Of a DNA stretch of 64,000 bases, positions 48,401 to 57,959 are shown piece by piece. The position numbers and the translations under genes were made by a program. The DNA comes from Isoetes taiwanensis (Eukaryota; Streptophyta; Lycopodiopsida; Isoetales; Isoetaceae): positions 2,043,377 to 2,107,376 of the forward strand of contig JAJEKV010000082.1 in NCBI GenBank assembly GCA_021234155.1, given 5' to 3'. The notes below the pieces were generated by a model. That model was not told the DNA's origin. It searched no databases and saw only the letters and a list, made by a program, of their open reading frames with translations. The first letter of the stretch is position 1. Each line of letters begins with the position of its first letter.

Positions 48401-48903
48401 AGGATAGAAAATACTCTGTTGCAGAAAACAATCTGTTGCAGATGAAAATACTGGAGAGAAATGGGAAAACGTAGAGGATATGGGACCTCTGCATGCCATT
48501 ATTTCCCCAGCTATTTCACCAAGAGTAGTAAGAAAATACATTGGAAGATAAGAAGCTGGCTTTCCAAATTAAAAACTCACAGAACCACATGCAAGTTGGG
48601 AATCGAAAGAAGTTTCTATGAGGCCTTAGCATCATACTTGATAAGACCTAAGCCTGATGCCTGACTCCATTAAACAGCATTGGGAATTAGAGATGATTGA
48701 CATGAAGCTTTTGTCTACATGGTTCTGCCCTTTCGGAATGCAGGTCCTGGCTTCTGAGGCAAAGAACATCCACGATGATTTTATTGAGCAAGAGAGCTAT
48801 ACCAGAGATAAAAGCTTCAATCCAATCCGGATAAAAGTGCCATTCTTCATCAATTCAATCCGGTTTACAAGAAGGCCCTTATTTTGATCCGTAACAGAAA
48901 AAC
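42431..48903. other. Helitron interior without identified genes
   Basis: No rolling-circle helicase recognised. Exon-like minus-strand pieces exist (LLDGYLFDITPDIVDAFVEV followed by ISKQ and a GT near 45070; SLKCPQLQNDRYCRRIDIKA near 45410-45470; DPSVWSKFEAQKLVGEFAGH near 47740-47800), but I cannot assign them. Repeats: CTGCACATGGTCCT-like units three times at about 46733-46890; GAATATCAATGCAAAAAACA-type duplication near 45605-45655. Confidence 0.35.
44309..44338 (-). mobile_element. Second Helitron 3' terminus inside the larger Helitron
   Basis: Plus strand: A44308, then CTAG, TAATGA and the stem AGCCCGGC-GTT-GCCGGGCT (44319-44337). On the minus strand this is hairpin, spacer, CTAG and T: a full 3' end almost identical in stem to the 18.1-kb copy. 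Its own 5' end was not found; it may share the 49698 start or mark a nested, decayed copy. Confidence 0.75.
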
Positions 48904-49092
48904 CTGGAAAGACTGGCTTGCCACTGAGCAACTCCGCTAGAATACAACCACTCGACCACATATCAACATCAAAGGTATAGCTGAAAGTCGTAGGTACATT
49001 CCGGAAGTTAAGACAGACAATAAAATAAGCAAAATTATGCACAAAACAGTTCTTACTTGGTTGATCCAAGAAGGATTTCAGGTGCCCTATAC
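48904..49092 (-). pseudogene. Captured CMGC-type protein kinase fragment (two exons)
   Basis: Exon 49057-49092 encodes [11 protein letters not shown] (subdomain VIII, APE) and, with GT..AG borders and conserved phase, joins exon 48904-48980 encoding [20 protein letters not shown] then KPVFPG (subdomain IX, DxWSxGCI). This looks like MAP kinase/CDK-type kinases. No catalytic loop, ATP site or C-lobe end is present. It lies inside the Helitron in the same orientation, as expected for Helitron gene capture. The intron between the exons is kept, so capture was at DNA level. Confidence 0.75.
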
Positions 49093-49698
49093 CTGCATGC
49101 CAGGAGAAAGGAGTGAGGCATAGAAACCAATGTGCATGAACTCACTAAGCTTAAATACTTAAAATGGAAATCTCAGCTCAGGTTGGACGCTTAGGAGCTC
49201 GCTTATGGTAATAACCTTTAAAATCAAAGCCAGAAAGAAAAGCTGGCAAACTTACCAGCACATTGAGTTGGAGCACATTGAGTTGCATGCTTAAGAGCTC
49301 CGGATGATATCTTTCCTGGAGCAAGCTGGCTCTAACTCCGATGTTTCTTGAGCAAGCTGCCATCACAAAATATGTTTGCGGTGATACTGAGAGGAGCAAA
49401 ACCTGGAACAAAGGCTGCTTAGCTCTACTGAAGGACAAACTCTTCTGCTCCTTTTACTTTAATCGATCAATGTGGGCCGCCCGACACAGAGCTCACAAAG
49501 CCCAGAAACCTACCACGGTTGTTGATCCGCCATAGCCCAGAGCTGCAAGCAGATGATACCACCATAGGTAGCACACGGCAGTGCATAATAGGGCTTCAAC
49601 GCAACTACAATATCTGACCGTCCAATAGCTAGATCAAATCTCCACCGTCCAGATTAGGGCTGGGTCCAACACTTACACTATAACATTATAATATAAGA

Positions 49699-49921
49699 TA
49701 AGTTAGGGCTAGGGTTTCCATCAACCCTTGAGATGCCCACTTATTATATAAGTGGGTTAAAAGTGCACACATGAATAAATGTGCACACACTTGCAAGTTG
49801 CCCCCTAGGGTGCTACTTGCTTGGCTACACGTCGGCGTACACATCAATCGGGATGGCGTGTACGCGTGACAATGCAGTACAGTATACGTCCTGGGACCGT
49901 ATACTGTGCTGGAACGTCACA
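49699..49921. repeat. LTR2, right part (223 bp)
   Basis: It continues LTR2 from T49699 (TAAGTTAGGGCTAGGGTTTC) to GGAACGTCACA at 49921. A polypyrimidine tract (TTCTCCCCACC) follows, which makes LTR2 the 3' LTR of the minus-strand Gypsy B. Confidence 0.85.
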
Positions 49922-52190
49922 TTCTCCCCACCTTGAAATGATGCTGTCCGCAGCATCGTGGGTCTCCCCACCTTGGGATCTTCTTGTCCTGCAACCAACT
50001 TGATGCATACAATTTATTATTATACTTACACAATTATTAGAATTACCCTAAGGTAATATTTTTAAGACATTACTACAATATTACATTATCCCAATAACTT
50101 ATCAATTCATAACTTCATTAAAGCAAGGTACTTACTAGCCTCACTTAATACAATATTTAAGTTTTCTCAAAATTAAGCAATTTCATATACAATTATCTTT
50201 CCAGGTACCCTTCATTCCTTGCAACCCATTACAACAACTTGTGTTGCAAGTCTACGTAGCTCGACCTCCTTGCCCTCCGGAGCGCTCTATTGGCCTGCAG
50301 GTCGATACTACGTTAGTACCATTTTAATTATTAATAAAATTATGGTTATAAGGGGACCACCCATCTAATTAACTAAATGAATGCATGACTAATCTCCCGG
50401 CGTAGGAAGAGGATGCTTCTTCCATCGTGGCCGTGGAGATAGCGCCCTATAATGCCTATACCGCGCGCTCGATCATGGCCCGTGAGGGTTTAAGCATAAG
50501 GGTCGTTTAAGGCGATCCTATCATAGCCCATGATTGGGTGCTACCTTATGCATGACCTCCCTGACCATGCATATCCCAGTGCAGCATGGCCCAAAGGGTT
50601 TAAGCTAGAGAACATCCCTGATGATCTCATCCTCGCCCATGTTCACTTCTACCTTTAATCGCATGTCCTTCCCCTATGGACATGCTTACATTACGGTGCA
50701 ACATTGCTCATGTTCACCATTTGCTTAACTAATTCAAGCAAAACCGCGGTCATGCCTACGATGACATTACACCATGTCCTAGAGATCATCGTAGTGGTCC
50801 CATCATCGGTAATTACACATGCAACCCATACTTAGCATAGGCTGCACGCGTAGATTAATCTTAACTACACATGAAACTACTCTAAACGTAATCGACATGC
50901 CTGAGCCGATTACTTCGGAGATTACCTTGCCATCCCATTGCTCCATGAACTGCGGGTACTGCCTTATGAGGTCCTGCTTAAGTACCCACGTCGCGTCTTC
51001 CACCGGCAAGTGTTTCCACTTGACCAAATATTGGAGAAACTCTGATCTCCTAGTCTTCTTGATCGCCTTATCAAGGATCAAGTCTAGGACTATCTCTAGC
51101 TGCTTTTCTGTCATTTCTAACAACGTTGGCATGTCCAAGACTTCTTCTGGGTTTGGAGTATGCTTCTTCAGCAAACTCACGTGGAAGACTTTATGAATTT
51201 TCAGGTGTGCTGGGAGCTCTAACTTGTAGGATTGGTTACCTACTCTCTTGGCTATTCTGAAGGGGCCAGCCCACCTTGGAGCAAGCTTCTTACAATTTCC
51301 TATGCGGAGTTTTGCCTGCTTCACTTTGATCTTGAGCCAGACGTTGTCGCCAATCTGGAACTTTCTGACCGTCCGGTGCTTGTCGGCGACGCTCTTTTGT
51401 CAACTCTTTGCTGCAAGAAGATATCCTCGGACCTCTTCTACCAGCTGCTGCATGTCGGCCAACATTTGCTGCGAAACCTCTAGCTTTGACACTGGATTGT
51501 GCCAAATGTCTAGAGTCAGACATTGGTAGCCGTAATTGATCATAAACGGCGACATCTGGGATGATTCCTGCTTGGTACTATTATAAGCGAACTCAACCAA
51601 GTGAATGTAATCTTCCCACTTGCTCTGCTTGTTCCAGACATAGTTTCTTAGCATATCTTCCAAGATTCTGTTGGTCCGTTCTGTTTGCCCATCCATCTGA
51701 GGATGATAGGCCGTGCTCATGAACAGCTTCGTCTGGATCGTCGCAAAAAGGTCCTGCCAAAAGGCACTCATGAACTTCGGGTCTCTGTCGGAGATGATCT
51801 CTCTCGGCATACCATGGAGCCTGGAGATTTCCTTTATAAAGAGAGCCGATGTATCCAAGGCTGTGTCGGTGGTCCTGCAAGGCACAAATTGTGCCATCTT
51901 CGACAGTTTATCGACCACCACCATCAGGGCATCTTTTCCTCTTGCTGTCCTCGGGAGCCCTGTTATGAAGTCCATACTGATGACTTCCCACTTAGCGTTC
52001 GGTACCGTGGTTCCAATGCTCCTGGAATTCGAAGCTGCTCTGCCTTCATCTGCTGACACAGCTGACACTCTTTGATGTAGCGAGCTATCTGCTTCTTCAT
52101 CCCTGGCCAATAATAACTGCTGCGCACTTTGAAATATGTCTTCATAAATCCTGCGTGGCCAGCTATTGGACTGTTGTGGGTAATTTAGTA
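49922..52190 (-). mobile_element. Gypsy chromovirus B, minus strand, 5'-truncated
   Basis: The internal part adjoins LTR2 and keeps only the 3' untranslated part (49922-50880), chromodomain and most of integrase. At about 52190 the match to element A stops inside the integrase zinc finger (after [12 protein letters not shown]). Gag, RT, RNase H and 5' LTR are missing. Confidence 0.8.
50880..52190 (-). pseudogene. Gypsy B integrase and chromodomain
   Basis: Zinc finger [36 protein letters not shown]; a 1-nt shift near 52010; then [101 protein letters not shown] stop near 51400 separates it from KLAPRWAGPFRIAKRVG and the chromodomain FLQYLVKWKHLPVEDATWVL. All three DDE catalytic positions appear present, unlike element A. 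It has at least two disabling changes. Confidence 0.9.
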
Positions 52191-53290
52191 TGCTACTAGC
52201 TTGGGCCAGATGGGTGTCTGGAAATGAACAGATATGGTGCCCAATCTGCAAATCATTCAAAAGTGTACGTCTGGTGGCCAATTTGAGGGCCAAAAATCCA
52301 AAAAAAAAGGGCCCTCAAATTGGGTGGACCCCCAATTTGATTGGCCAATTTGATTGGCCCAACACCCAATTTGGTCAGTCGAAATTGGTATCCGCCCAAT
52401 TTGAGGGCCAAAACAAAAACCAAATTCGGCCCTCAAATTGGGCGCGCGCCCAATTTTGACGCATAAATCCCAAATTTGGGTTGATCAATGAGGGTCAATC
52501 TCTCTCTCTTTTTCTGTTTTAAAGACATTATCACCAAGTTTTCATAGGATTTTCATATGTTTTGTGCTTGAAACAAGGCGACCGCCCTATTTGTAATAAT
52601 ATATCTTTTGCCTTATGTGACCAGTTTCTAGGATTGAAGATCTGCAACCAAAGGGTTCCTTATATTCAGAGGTGGGCGTCTGGTTGCCAAAGGGTTTCTC
52701 GCCCATGGAGGGTGCAGACACTCTAGTGGAGGCAAAGGAATCTGCAACCATGATGTTGTGCATCAGATTGACTTTGAGCCAACACCTTCGAACTCTAAAG
52801 GAAGGCGGGTAGAAGATGTAACGGGGCAACACCATTAACCAGGTACACCTTGAATGATTAAAATGTGAAATTTGGTAGGCATGGCATCACAATACCTTCG
52901 GAGAAGGGTTTTGTATCCTTTTTAGACTGGGATGTTACAGTCTGTGACCAATTTCTAGCATTGAGCACTATGGGTGTTTTGAATACCCAAGGGTTCCTTC
53001 TGCCTAACAATCTCAACTTTCTCCTTTAAACTAATTCATTATATATGGACTACTACAATGCCAAAGCTATATTGCCATTCCAGACTTGAGCTATTGCACT
53101 TTGTGATAATAAAGGCACTTTCATCGACGTTGGCACTATCTATTCTCAGCATACTGGTGGACTCGTTGTAAGAACATGAAGATCCCCAAGACGAGCCATC
53201 CATAAAGGTCTTACAGTGAAAAGAAAACAAAAATAGGTATGTGATTTTATATCTTTCATATCTTTTATACCTTTCCAAAACATGTGCATA
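52191..53290. other. Spacer with twin hairpins, no gene
   Basis: It contains two similar inverted repeats (see 52278-52444) and a diverged duplication (TGTGACCAGTTTCTAG near 52617 and TGTGACCAATTTCTAG near 52953, each followed by AAGGGTTCCTT). No coding region supported. Confidence 0.45.
52278..52444. repeat. Twin hairpins built from CCCAATTTGAGGGCC
   Basis: Hairpin 1: CCAATTTGAGGGCC (52278-52291) pairs with 52310-52323. Hairpin 2: CGCCCAATTTGAGGGCC (52393-52409) pairs with GGCCCTCAAATTGGGCG (52428-52444), 17 of 17 bases with an 18-nt A-rich loop. The loops are both A-rich but differ. Confidence 0.9.
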
Positions 53291-54753
53291 TCTTCTTATA
53301 TTATAAAATTATAGCGTGTGTCTTCAATGGAGCCCTAAATCGGACGGTCGAGGATTTGATTGACCAATGGTGGAGATGATGTGTGCGTGTCTTCAACTAA
53401 AATTTCATCTTGACTATGGCTTCAATATGATTCACTCAATCCGACGGTCAAACGATGAAAGGGAAAAGGGAAAAGGAGAGTGGAAATTGAAGAAAAAGAA
53501 AAGGGAAAGAGAAAGGACAAAAGGAAAGAAATAAAGAAAGAAAAGGAAAAGGAAAAATAACAATATGAAAAAATTAAAAATGGAAAAGGAAAAATAGAAA
53601 ATAAAAAAGGGGAAGAAGGAAAAGGAATAAAAAAAAAGGTAAGAGGAAAAAGGAAAGAGAAGGAGAAAGGGAAAAAGGGAAAGATAGAAGGAAATAGAAA
53701 AAGGAATAGAATAGGCGAGGGGGAAAGGGAAAGGAAAAAGGGCACATGAGAAGGGTAAGTAAAAGGGTGAGAAAAGGAGAAAAGGGTAAGGGAAAATAAG
53801 AAAAGGTTGCAAAGTCCATGGGAAAAAGGAAAGTAAAAAGGAAAAGAGAGGGGGAAAAGGGCAAAAGAGAAAAGGGAACGAGAAAAAGAGAAAAAAGAAA
53901 AGGGTGTGAAAAAAATGGAAGAGAGAAAGGGTGAAGAAAGAGAAAAACGGAAGCAAAAAGAGCATCGAGAAAAAGGAAGAGGGAAAGGATGGAAAAAGGA
54001 ATAAAGGGGTGGGGAAAGTAGAATAGACAAAGGGTAGGAGCAAGGAATAGGAAAAGAGGAAAAGAGGAAGGAGAACAGGCCACGAGAAAAAAGGAAGAGG
54101 GAAAGGGTGAGGAAATAGAAAAAAAGGGGAAAAAAGAGTATGGGAAAGGAAAAGAAAAAAAGAAACAAGAAAGGAGAAAGTGGAAAGGGAAAAGGGGAAG
54201 AGGATATGAAAAGGAAAGGGCAGGAAAGGGAAAATGTAAAGGAAGGGAAAGAGAAAGGAAAGGGAAAAAGAGCCAAAAAAAAGCAAAGGGTGGGGAAAGT
54301 ATGAAAGGGAATGGAAAGTTGAAAGGAAAACCAAAGCGGAAGAAGAGAAAGCAAAAGAGCATGAGGAAAAGGGGAGAGAAATGGGAAAAGAGATGGGGAA
54401 AAGGGCACGTGATCAAGAGGAAGAGGGTGGCGAAAGGAAGAAAAGGGCACATGAAAAGGTAAGCAAAAGAGAACGAAAAAAATGCATGGGAAACGGGAAA
54501 GAGAAAGGGAAAAGGAAAAGGAAGAGGAAGGGGAAAAGGAAAGGGAAAAAGAGAAGTGAAAAAATGGGAAGAGCGGGGAAAGATAAAAAGGAAGTGAAAA
54601 AGTTGATCAGAAAAAGAGAAAGAAAAAAAGGGGAAGGGGAAAGGGAAGGCAAAGGGAGGGAGAAGGGGGTTAGAAAAAAAAAAAGGAGAATAAAAAAAGA
54701 AAGAAATTAAAGGTTCCTAATTTATGCCCAGCAAGGCTGGGTACCATTACTAG
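53291..54753 (+). mobile_element. Complete non-autonomous Helitron (1463 bp)
   Basis: The 5' end TCTTCTTATATTATAAAATT follows A53290. The first 80 bp align with the 5' end of the 7.3-kb Helitron (shared TTATAG, CGGACGGT, GATTTGAT blocks). The 3' end has the hairpin CCCAGC-AAG-GCTGGG (54727-54741), then TACCATTA and CTAG (54750-54753) before T54754. Most of the interior is a purine-only strand. No genes. Confidence 0.85.
53448..54716 (+). repeat. Long purine-rich (G/A) tract, about 1.27 kb
   Basis: The plus strand is almost only A and G, built from irregular GGGAAAAGGAAA-type units with rare C or T. No fixed period is visible. Long minus-strand open frames here (Phe/Ser/Leu/Pro-rich) are a composition effect. 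Such tracts can form triplex (H-DNA) structures. Confidence 0.95.
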
Positions 54754-55616
54754 TTTTTTATGATGATGAGAGGTTGACCGGGCACATTGGACCTGTAGTT
54801 TTTGAGTTTGAGAATGGCCCATCATGTACCACAAAGCATCAAGCCATAACGTTGGTTCATGGAAGGATGAACCTATACCGAAATTCAATCGATTCAAAGA
54901 TCTGAAGAAGGGTATGTTTATAATAGCACATCCAATTATGTCAATCGAGAAGAGATGGAGGTCAACGATTGCTAGTGACCGCATTGAAATAGAGACTATC
55001 GATCATGCTTGGCCTTCTTCCAATAAGAAGTAGCTACCCACTGTCAAGATTCCTATGCTTGTTGCCGAAGCATATGCGCACTCGCCGGGGATGTATGTTA
55101 GTATATGAAAATTGAGTCAAGGAAACAAGGTTTTCAAAAATAGTCCACAAATTCAGGTATTGTCCAAATTTAATGAAATTGTGCTTGAAATGGCATTTTT
55201 AAAAGCAAAATGCTATATCTAATAACTAGATTATGGATTCTTATTACTACAACATACAGCAATTAAAGCAAATGTACCCTTTAAGACATCAATTGTTGAG
55301 AACTTAATTACTGACGCAAAATAGAGAAGATCTACCCTTCAAAACCTTAATCTGTTTAGAATTAGAAACCACATCATTAAATACACAATATTAGCCCATA
55401 CATACAATCTACCATCTCCAGTTCCAACCTAGATCAACTACATTGCTAGTAAGATCATTATCATGCATTTTCTTGATTTAGAACACATTTAACATACTAA
55501 AACTACATAGCCTCTAACCTGGAGGTCATTGAGGATTCCGGGTCTGCCATCAGAGAAGCGCCAAGGATTTCTGATCGACAAGAATCAAAGAAGCGGCTGG
55601 AAACAATTGAGGAAGA
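54754..55616. other. Stretch without a recognised gene
   Basis: A plus-strand open frame (54824-55033, FNRFKDLKKGMFIIAHPIM, EKRWRSTIASDRIEIETIDH) looks protein-like, but I know no family for it. The rest is AT-rich. Confidence 0.35.
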
Positions 55617-55748
55617 ATGCGCCTGAAGAATGAAGAGAAGCGCCTGCAGAACGAAGTGAAGCGCCTGCAGAATGAAGGGAAGCGCCTGCAGAAGAAAGCG
55701 AAGCGCATGCTACTATCGTCTAAGAAACCAACGTCTAAGACGGAATAG
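55617..55748 (+). CDS. Short coiled-coil open frame made of 21-bp tandem repeats (43 codons)
   Basis: The frame MRLKNEEKRLQNEVKRLQ continues NEGKRLQKKAKRM and ends SKKPTSKTE. A 21-bp unit (GAAGCGCCTGCAGAAYGAAG-like) repeats about four times and gives a seven-residue unit (N-E-x-K-R-L-Q), i.e. heptads of a charged coiled coil. Immediately upstream, in another frame, KKRLETIEEEC has the same character, so a 1-nt indel may have split a longer gene. No family identified. It lies just left of the CACTA-like element, so insertion may have interrupted the gene's 3' side. Confidence 0.4.
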   Translation: MRLKNEEKRLQNEVKRLQNEGKRLQKKAKRMLLSSKKPTSKTE

Positions 55749-55829
55749 ACGTCAGAGGAACGCCCTGCTTTGTCTACCAAGTGATCTCAGGCGCAAGTAC
55801 CTAACACAAGGCAACCAAAATTAAAACAC

Positions 55830-56400
55830 TACATGGTTTTTCTCATGTTTATAACCATAAAACCATTCTCCAAAATCAATACATGTAAGTGGGTTGATAT
55901 CATTAAAAACCATATATGGCTAAAGTACGTGGTCTGCATACGGTGTTCGTTAAGGTGGTTTTTGGACATGTTTAATAACTATAGTTTAATGTAGCTCTTC
56001 ATGTAAATGGTTTATGAATGTGGTATTTGACATTGTAATTATAGGTGGTTTGCATGTGGTGTTCAATATGGTGGTTTTTTAATATGTTTAGTAGAAGTAG
56101 TTTAACATAACACTTCATGTATGTAGTTTGTAAAAGTGATTCTTAAATGTTAAACTATCACGACTAAATGTTGTGGTAAGCTTGAATAATTCGATTCATA
56201 AGTCACCATTGGTTGGTGATCCACAACCTTTCATGTTTAGTGCATTGAAACCATAAATAGTTTACTAGTAAAACGCACTAGCTTCTTAATGTCTATTTTG
56301 AAACCATAAATGGTTTAGTAGTAGAATACACTAGCTTCTTAATGTCTATTTAACTTGGTTAAAGTTATAAATCACTAGTGTTTTGTTGATCACAGCATTC
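55830..56400. repeat. Left subterminal repeats of the CACTA-like element
   Basis: Irregularly spaced GGTTTTT, GTGGTTT and AAACCAT motifs, many ending in ATG (for example ATGGTTTTTCTCATG, GGTGGTTTTTGGACATG). The same words in the opposite arrangement fill 63200-63740. Confidence 0.7.
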
Positions 56401-56414
56401 CAAATTATTTTATG

Positions 56415-56457
56415 ACAAGAAATTTATCGCGGCGGCCAAGGCCGCCGCGAACATTTC
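56415..56457 (-). repeat. 43-bp GC-rich palindromic repeat, copy 2 (inverted)
   Basis: Exact reverse complement of 4760-4802, with the same AT flanks (ACAAGAAATTTAT on the left). It lies near the left end of the CACTA-like element. Confidence 0.85.
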
Positions 56458-56672
56458 TCTTTTTCAAAACTGTGCAGTTGGACCCCAGTTAACGTCCAAC
56501 ATTCTCTTCTGCAATGGCCAAGTGATTCTAGATTGATGTGAAGCAACTTCGTAAGATCTTACATTCTAACTCTAATTTAGAAATTACAAAGTACAGTATT
56601 TAGCTTATTCTTTTAAAAAGTTGGTCAATACTTTTTATTATTGAAGGTTCATGTGTTCACAGACATCAAACA

Positions 56673-57120
56673 TCAAGTAGAATTATCAATTTGCAGAACT
56701 GAAGATGCCTCATCATCACTAGAATGATATTTTTGCGAATAATATAAATTACGAAATAAATCCAAAAGGAACTCCAATACAGCATCTCTCGACACAAAGG
56801 CTGGTGAGTTACCAAAGTCGCTCATCCACCATCCATAAAAATCATCTAGATTTAGCTCAATAATGTAGTCTTTTTTCATCTGCGCCATCTCTGCAAATCA
56901 AAATATAATTGCAAATCAACTCAAACGTTCGCTACAATTTCACACAACGATAGAATCCACATACGCATTACGCCAAGATTAAGGATGAAAGAAAAATGCT
57001 AGTTTCATATTAAACAATCCAAGCTTTAGCAATGTAACAAAATGGGAGAATATTTACCTTGCGTGCAATTAGTGAAGCAGAAGAGAAGCGCTCACAATAG
57101 CTCTTCAAGTGCTCTCAATG
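56673..57120 (-). CDS. Small gene of unknown function (71 codons, 5' intron)
   Basis: CDS 56673-56888: MAQMKKDYIIELNLDDFYGW, WMSDFGNSPAFVSRDAV, then LEFLLDLFRNLYYSQKYH and an acidic Ser-rich end (SSDDEASSVLQIDNST). The layout is that of a real transcription unit: TATAAATA at 57145-57152, an untranslated exon ending at 57058 before GTAAATA, an acceptor TTTGCAG at 56891, the ATG two bases into exon 2, and AATAATAAA downstream (about 56634). No family recognised; aromatic and acidic, no signal peptide or membrane span. It may be a host gene carried by the element, or an element-borne gene. The start is the first ATG after the acceptor. Confidence 0.5.
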
Positions 57121-57144
57121 CGTCGAGACAATAAGAAGGCCTTC

Positions 57145-57152
57145 TATTTATA
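57145..57152 (-). promoter_or_regulatory. TATA box of the small gene
   Basis: TATAAATA on the minus strand, about 85 bp before a splice donor and followed by a pyrimidine-rich leader. Transcription would start near 57115-57122. Confidence 0.55.
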
Positions 57153-57347
57153 AGATGGAGTTTTGTTGGATGATCGACACACATGACTAATCTAGGGCTA
57201 TATTTATGCCAAGTGCCTATATCACAACTCGCATGTAATCATTAATACCATTCGATATATATTTCATATCCATAATTATCCTAAAATGGATATCATTAAG
57301 ATTCTATATATATTGGGATTGATATCTTCTAACAAATTTGCCAATGG

Positions 57348-57812
57348 CCGCAATAAATGCAAAGTGCACACATGTCGTGCTTTGGTAATTCGCAATAAAT
57401 GCAAAGGGTATTAATAGCCGCAATAAATGCAAAGTGCACACATGTCGTGCTTTGATAATTCGCAATAAATGCAAAGCGTATTAATGGCCGCAATAAATGC
57501 AAAGCGTATTAATGGCCGCAATAAATGCAAAAGGTATTAATGGCCACAATAAATGCAAAGTGCACACATGTCGTTTTTGATAATTCATAATAAATGCAAA
57601 AGCGCATTAATGGCCGCAATAAATGCAAAAGGTATTAATGGCCACAATAAATGCAAAGTGCACACATGTCGTGCTTTGATAATTCACATAATAAATGCAA
57701 AGCGTATTAATGGCGCAATAAATGCAAAACATATTAATGGCATAATAAATGCAAAAGGTATTAATGGCCACAATAAATGCAAAGTGTATTAATGGCCGCA
57801 ATAAATGCAAAA
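57348..57812. repeat. Interspersed array of CGCAATAAATGCAAAG units upstream of the small gene
   Basis: About 15 copies of AATAAATGCAAA alternate with two linkers, GCGTATTAATGGCCG and GCACACATGTCGTGCTTTG, giving a higher-order pattern. It starts about 200 bp upstream of the TATA box. Open frames across it (INAKxINGHNKCK-like) are repeat products. Confidence 0.85.
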
Positions 57813-57959
57813 TGCACAAATCTGCCATAAATGCGATGAATGCAACGTGTCATTCTATGGTAATGCTCATATTTTCCTCCGCCATCAATGCTCATAAATG
57901 CCTCAAATCTGAAATTATTGCCATAAATGCCTCAATGCAACGTGTCATGCTCTCCTAAT

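Larger units (their letters stand above)
42402..49698 (-). mobile_element. Helitron (7297 bp) with captured exons, inserted in LTR2
   Basis: On the minus strand the 5' end is TCTTATATTATAATGTTATA (starting 49698). The 3' end is a GCCCAGC-AAC-GCTGGGC hairpin (42413-42429) followed by ACCATAA and CTAG (42402-42405). It sits between A (42401) and T (49699), the Helitron target. Removing it restores a 1516-bp LTR (others are 1522 and 1538 bp), ending GGAACGTCACA at 49921. The 5' end is homologous to that of the Helitron at 53291. No Rep/helicase is seen, so it is non-autonomous. It holds two protein-kinase exons and a second Helitron 3' end (44309). Confidence 0.85.

Noticed and set aside
53422-54452. 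Long minus-strand open frames (about 290-340 codons), Phe/Ser/Leu/Pro-rich
   Set aside because: They are the reading of a purine-only strand, which lacks stop codons by composition. No domain and three overlapping frames are open at once.
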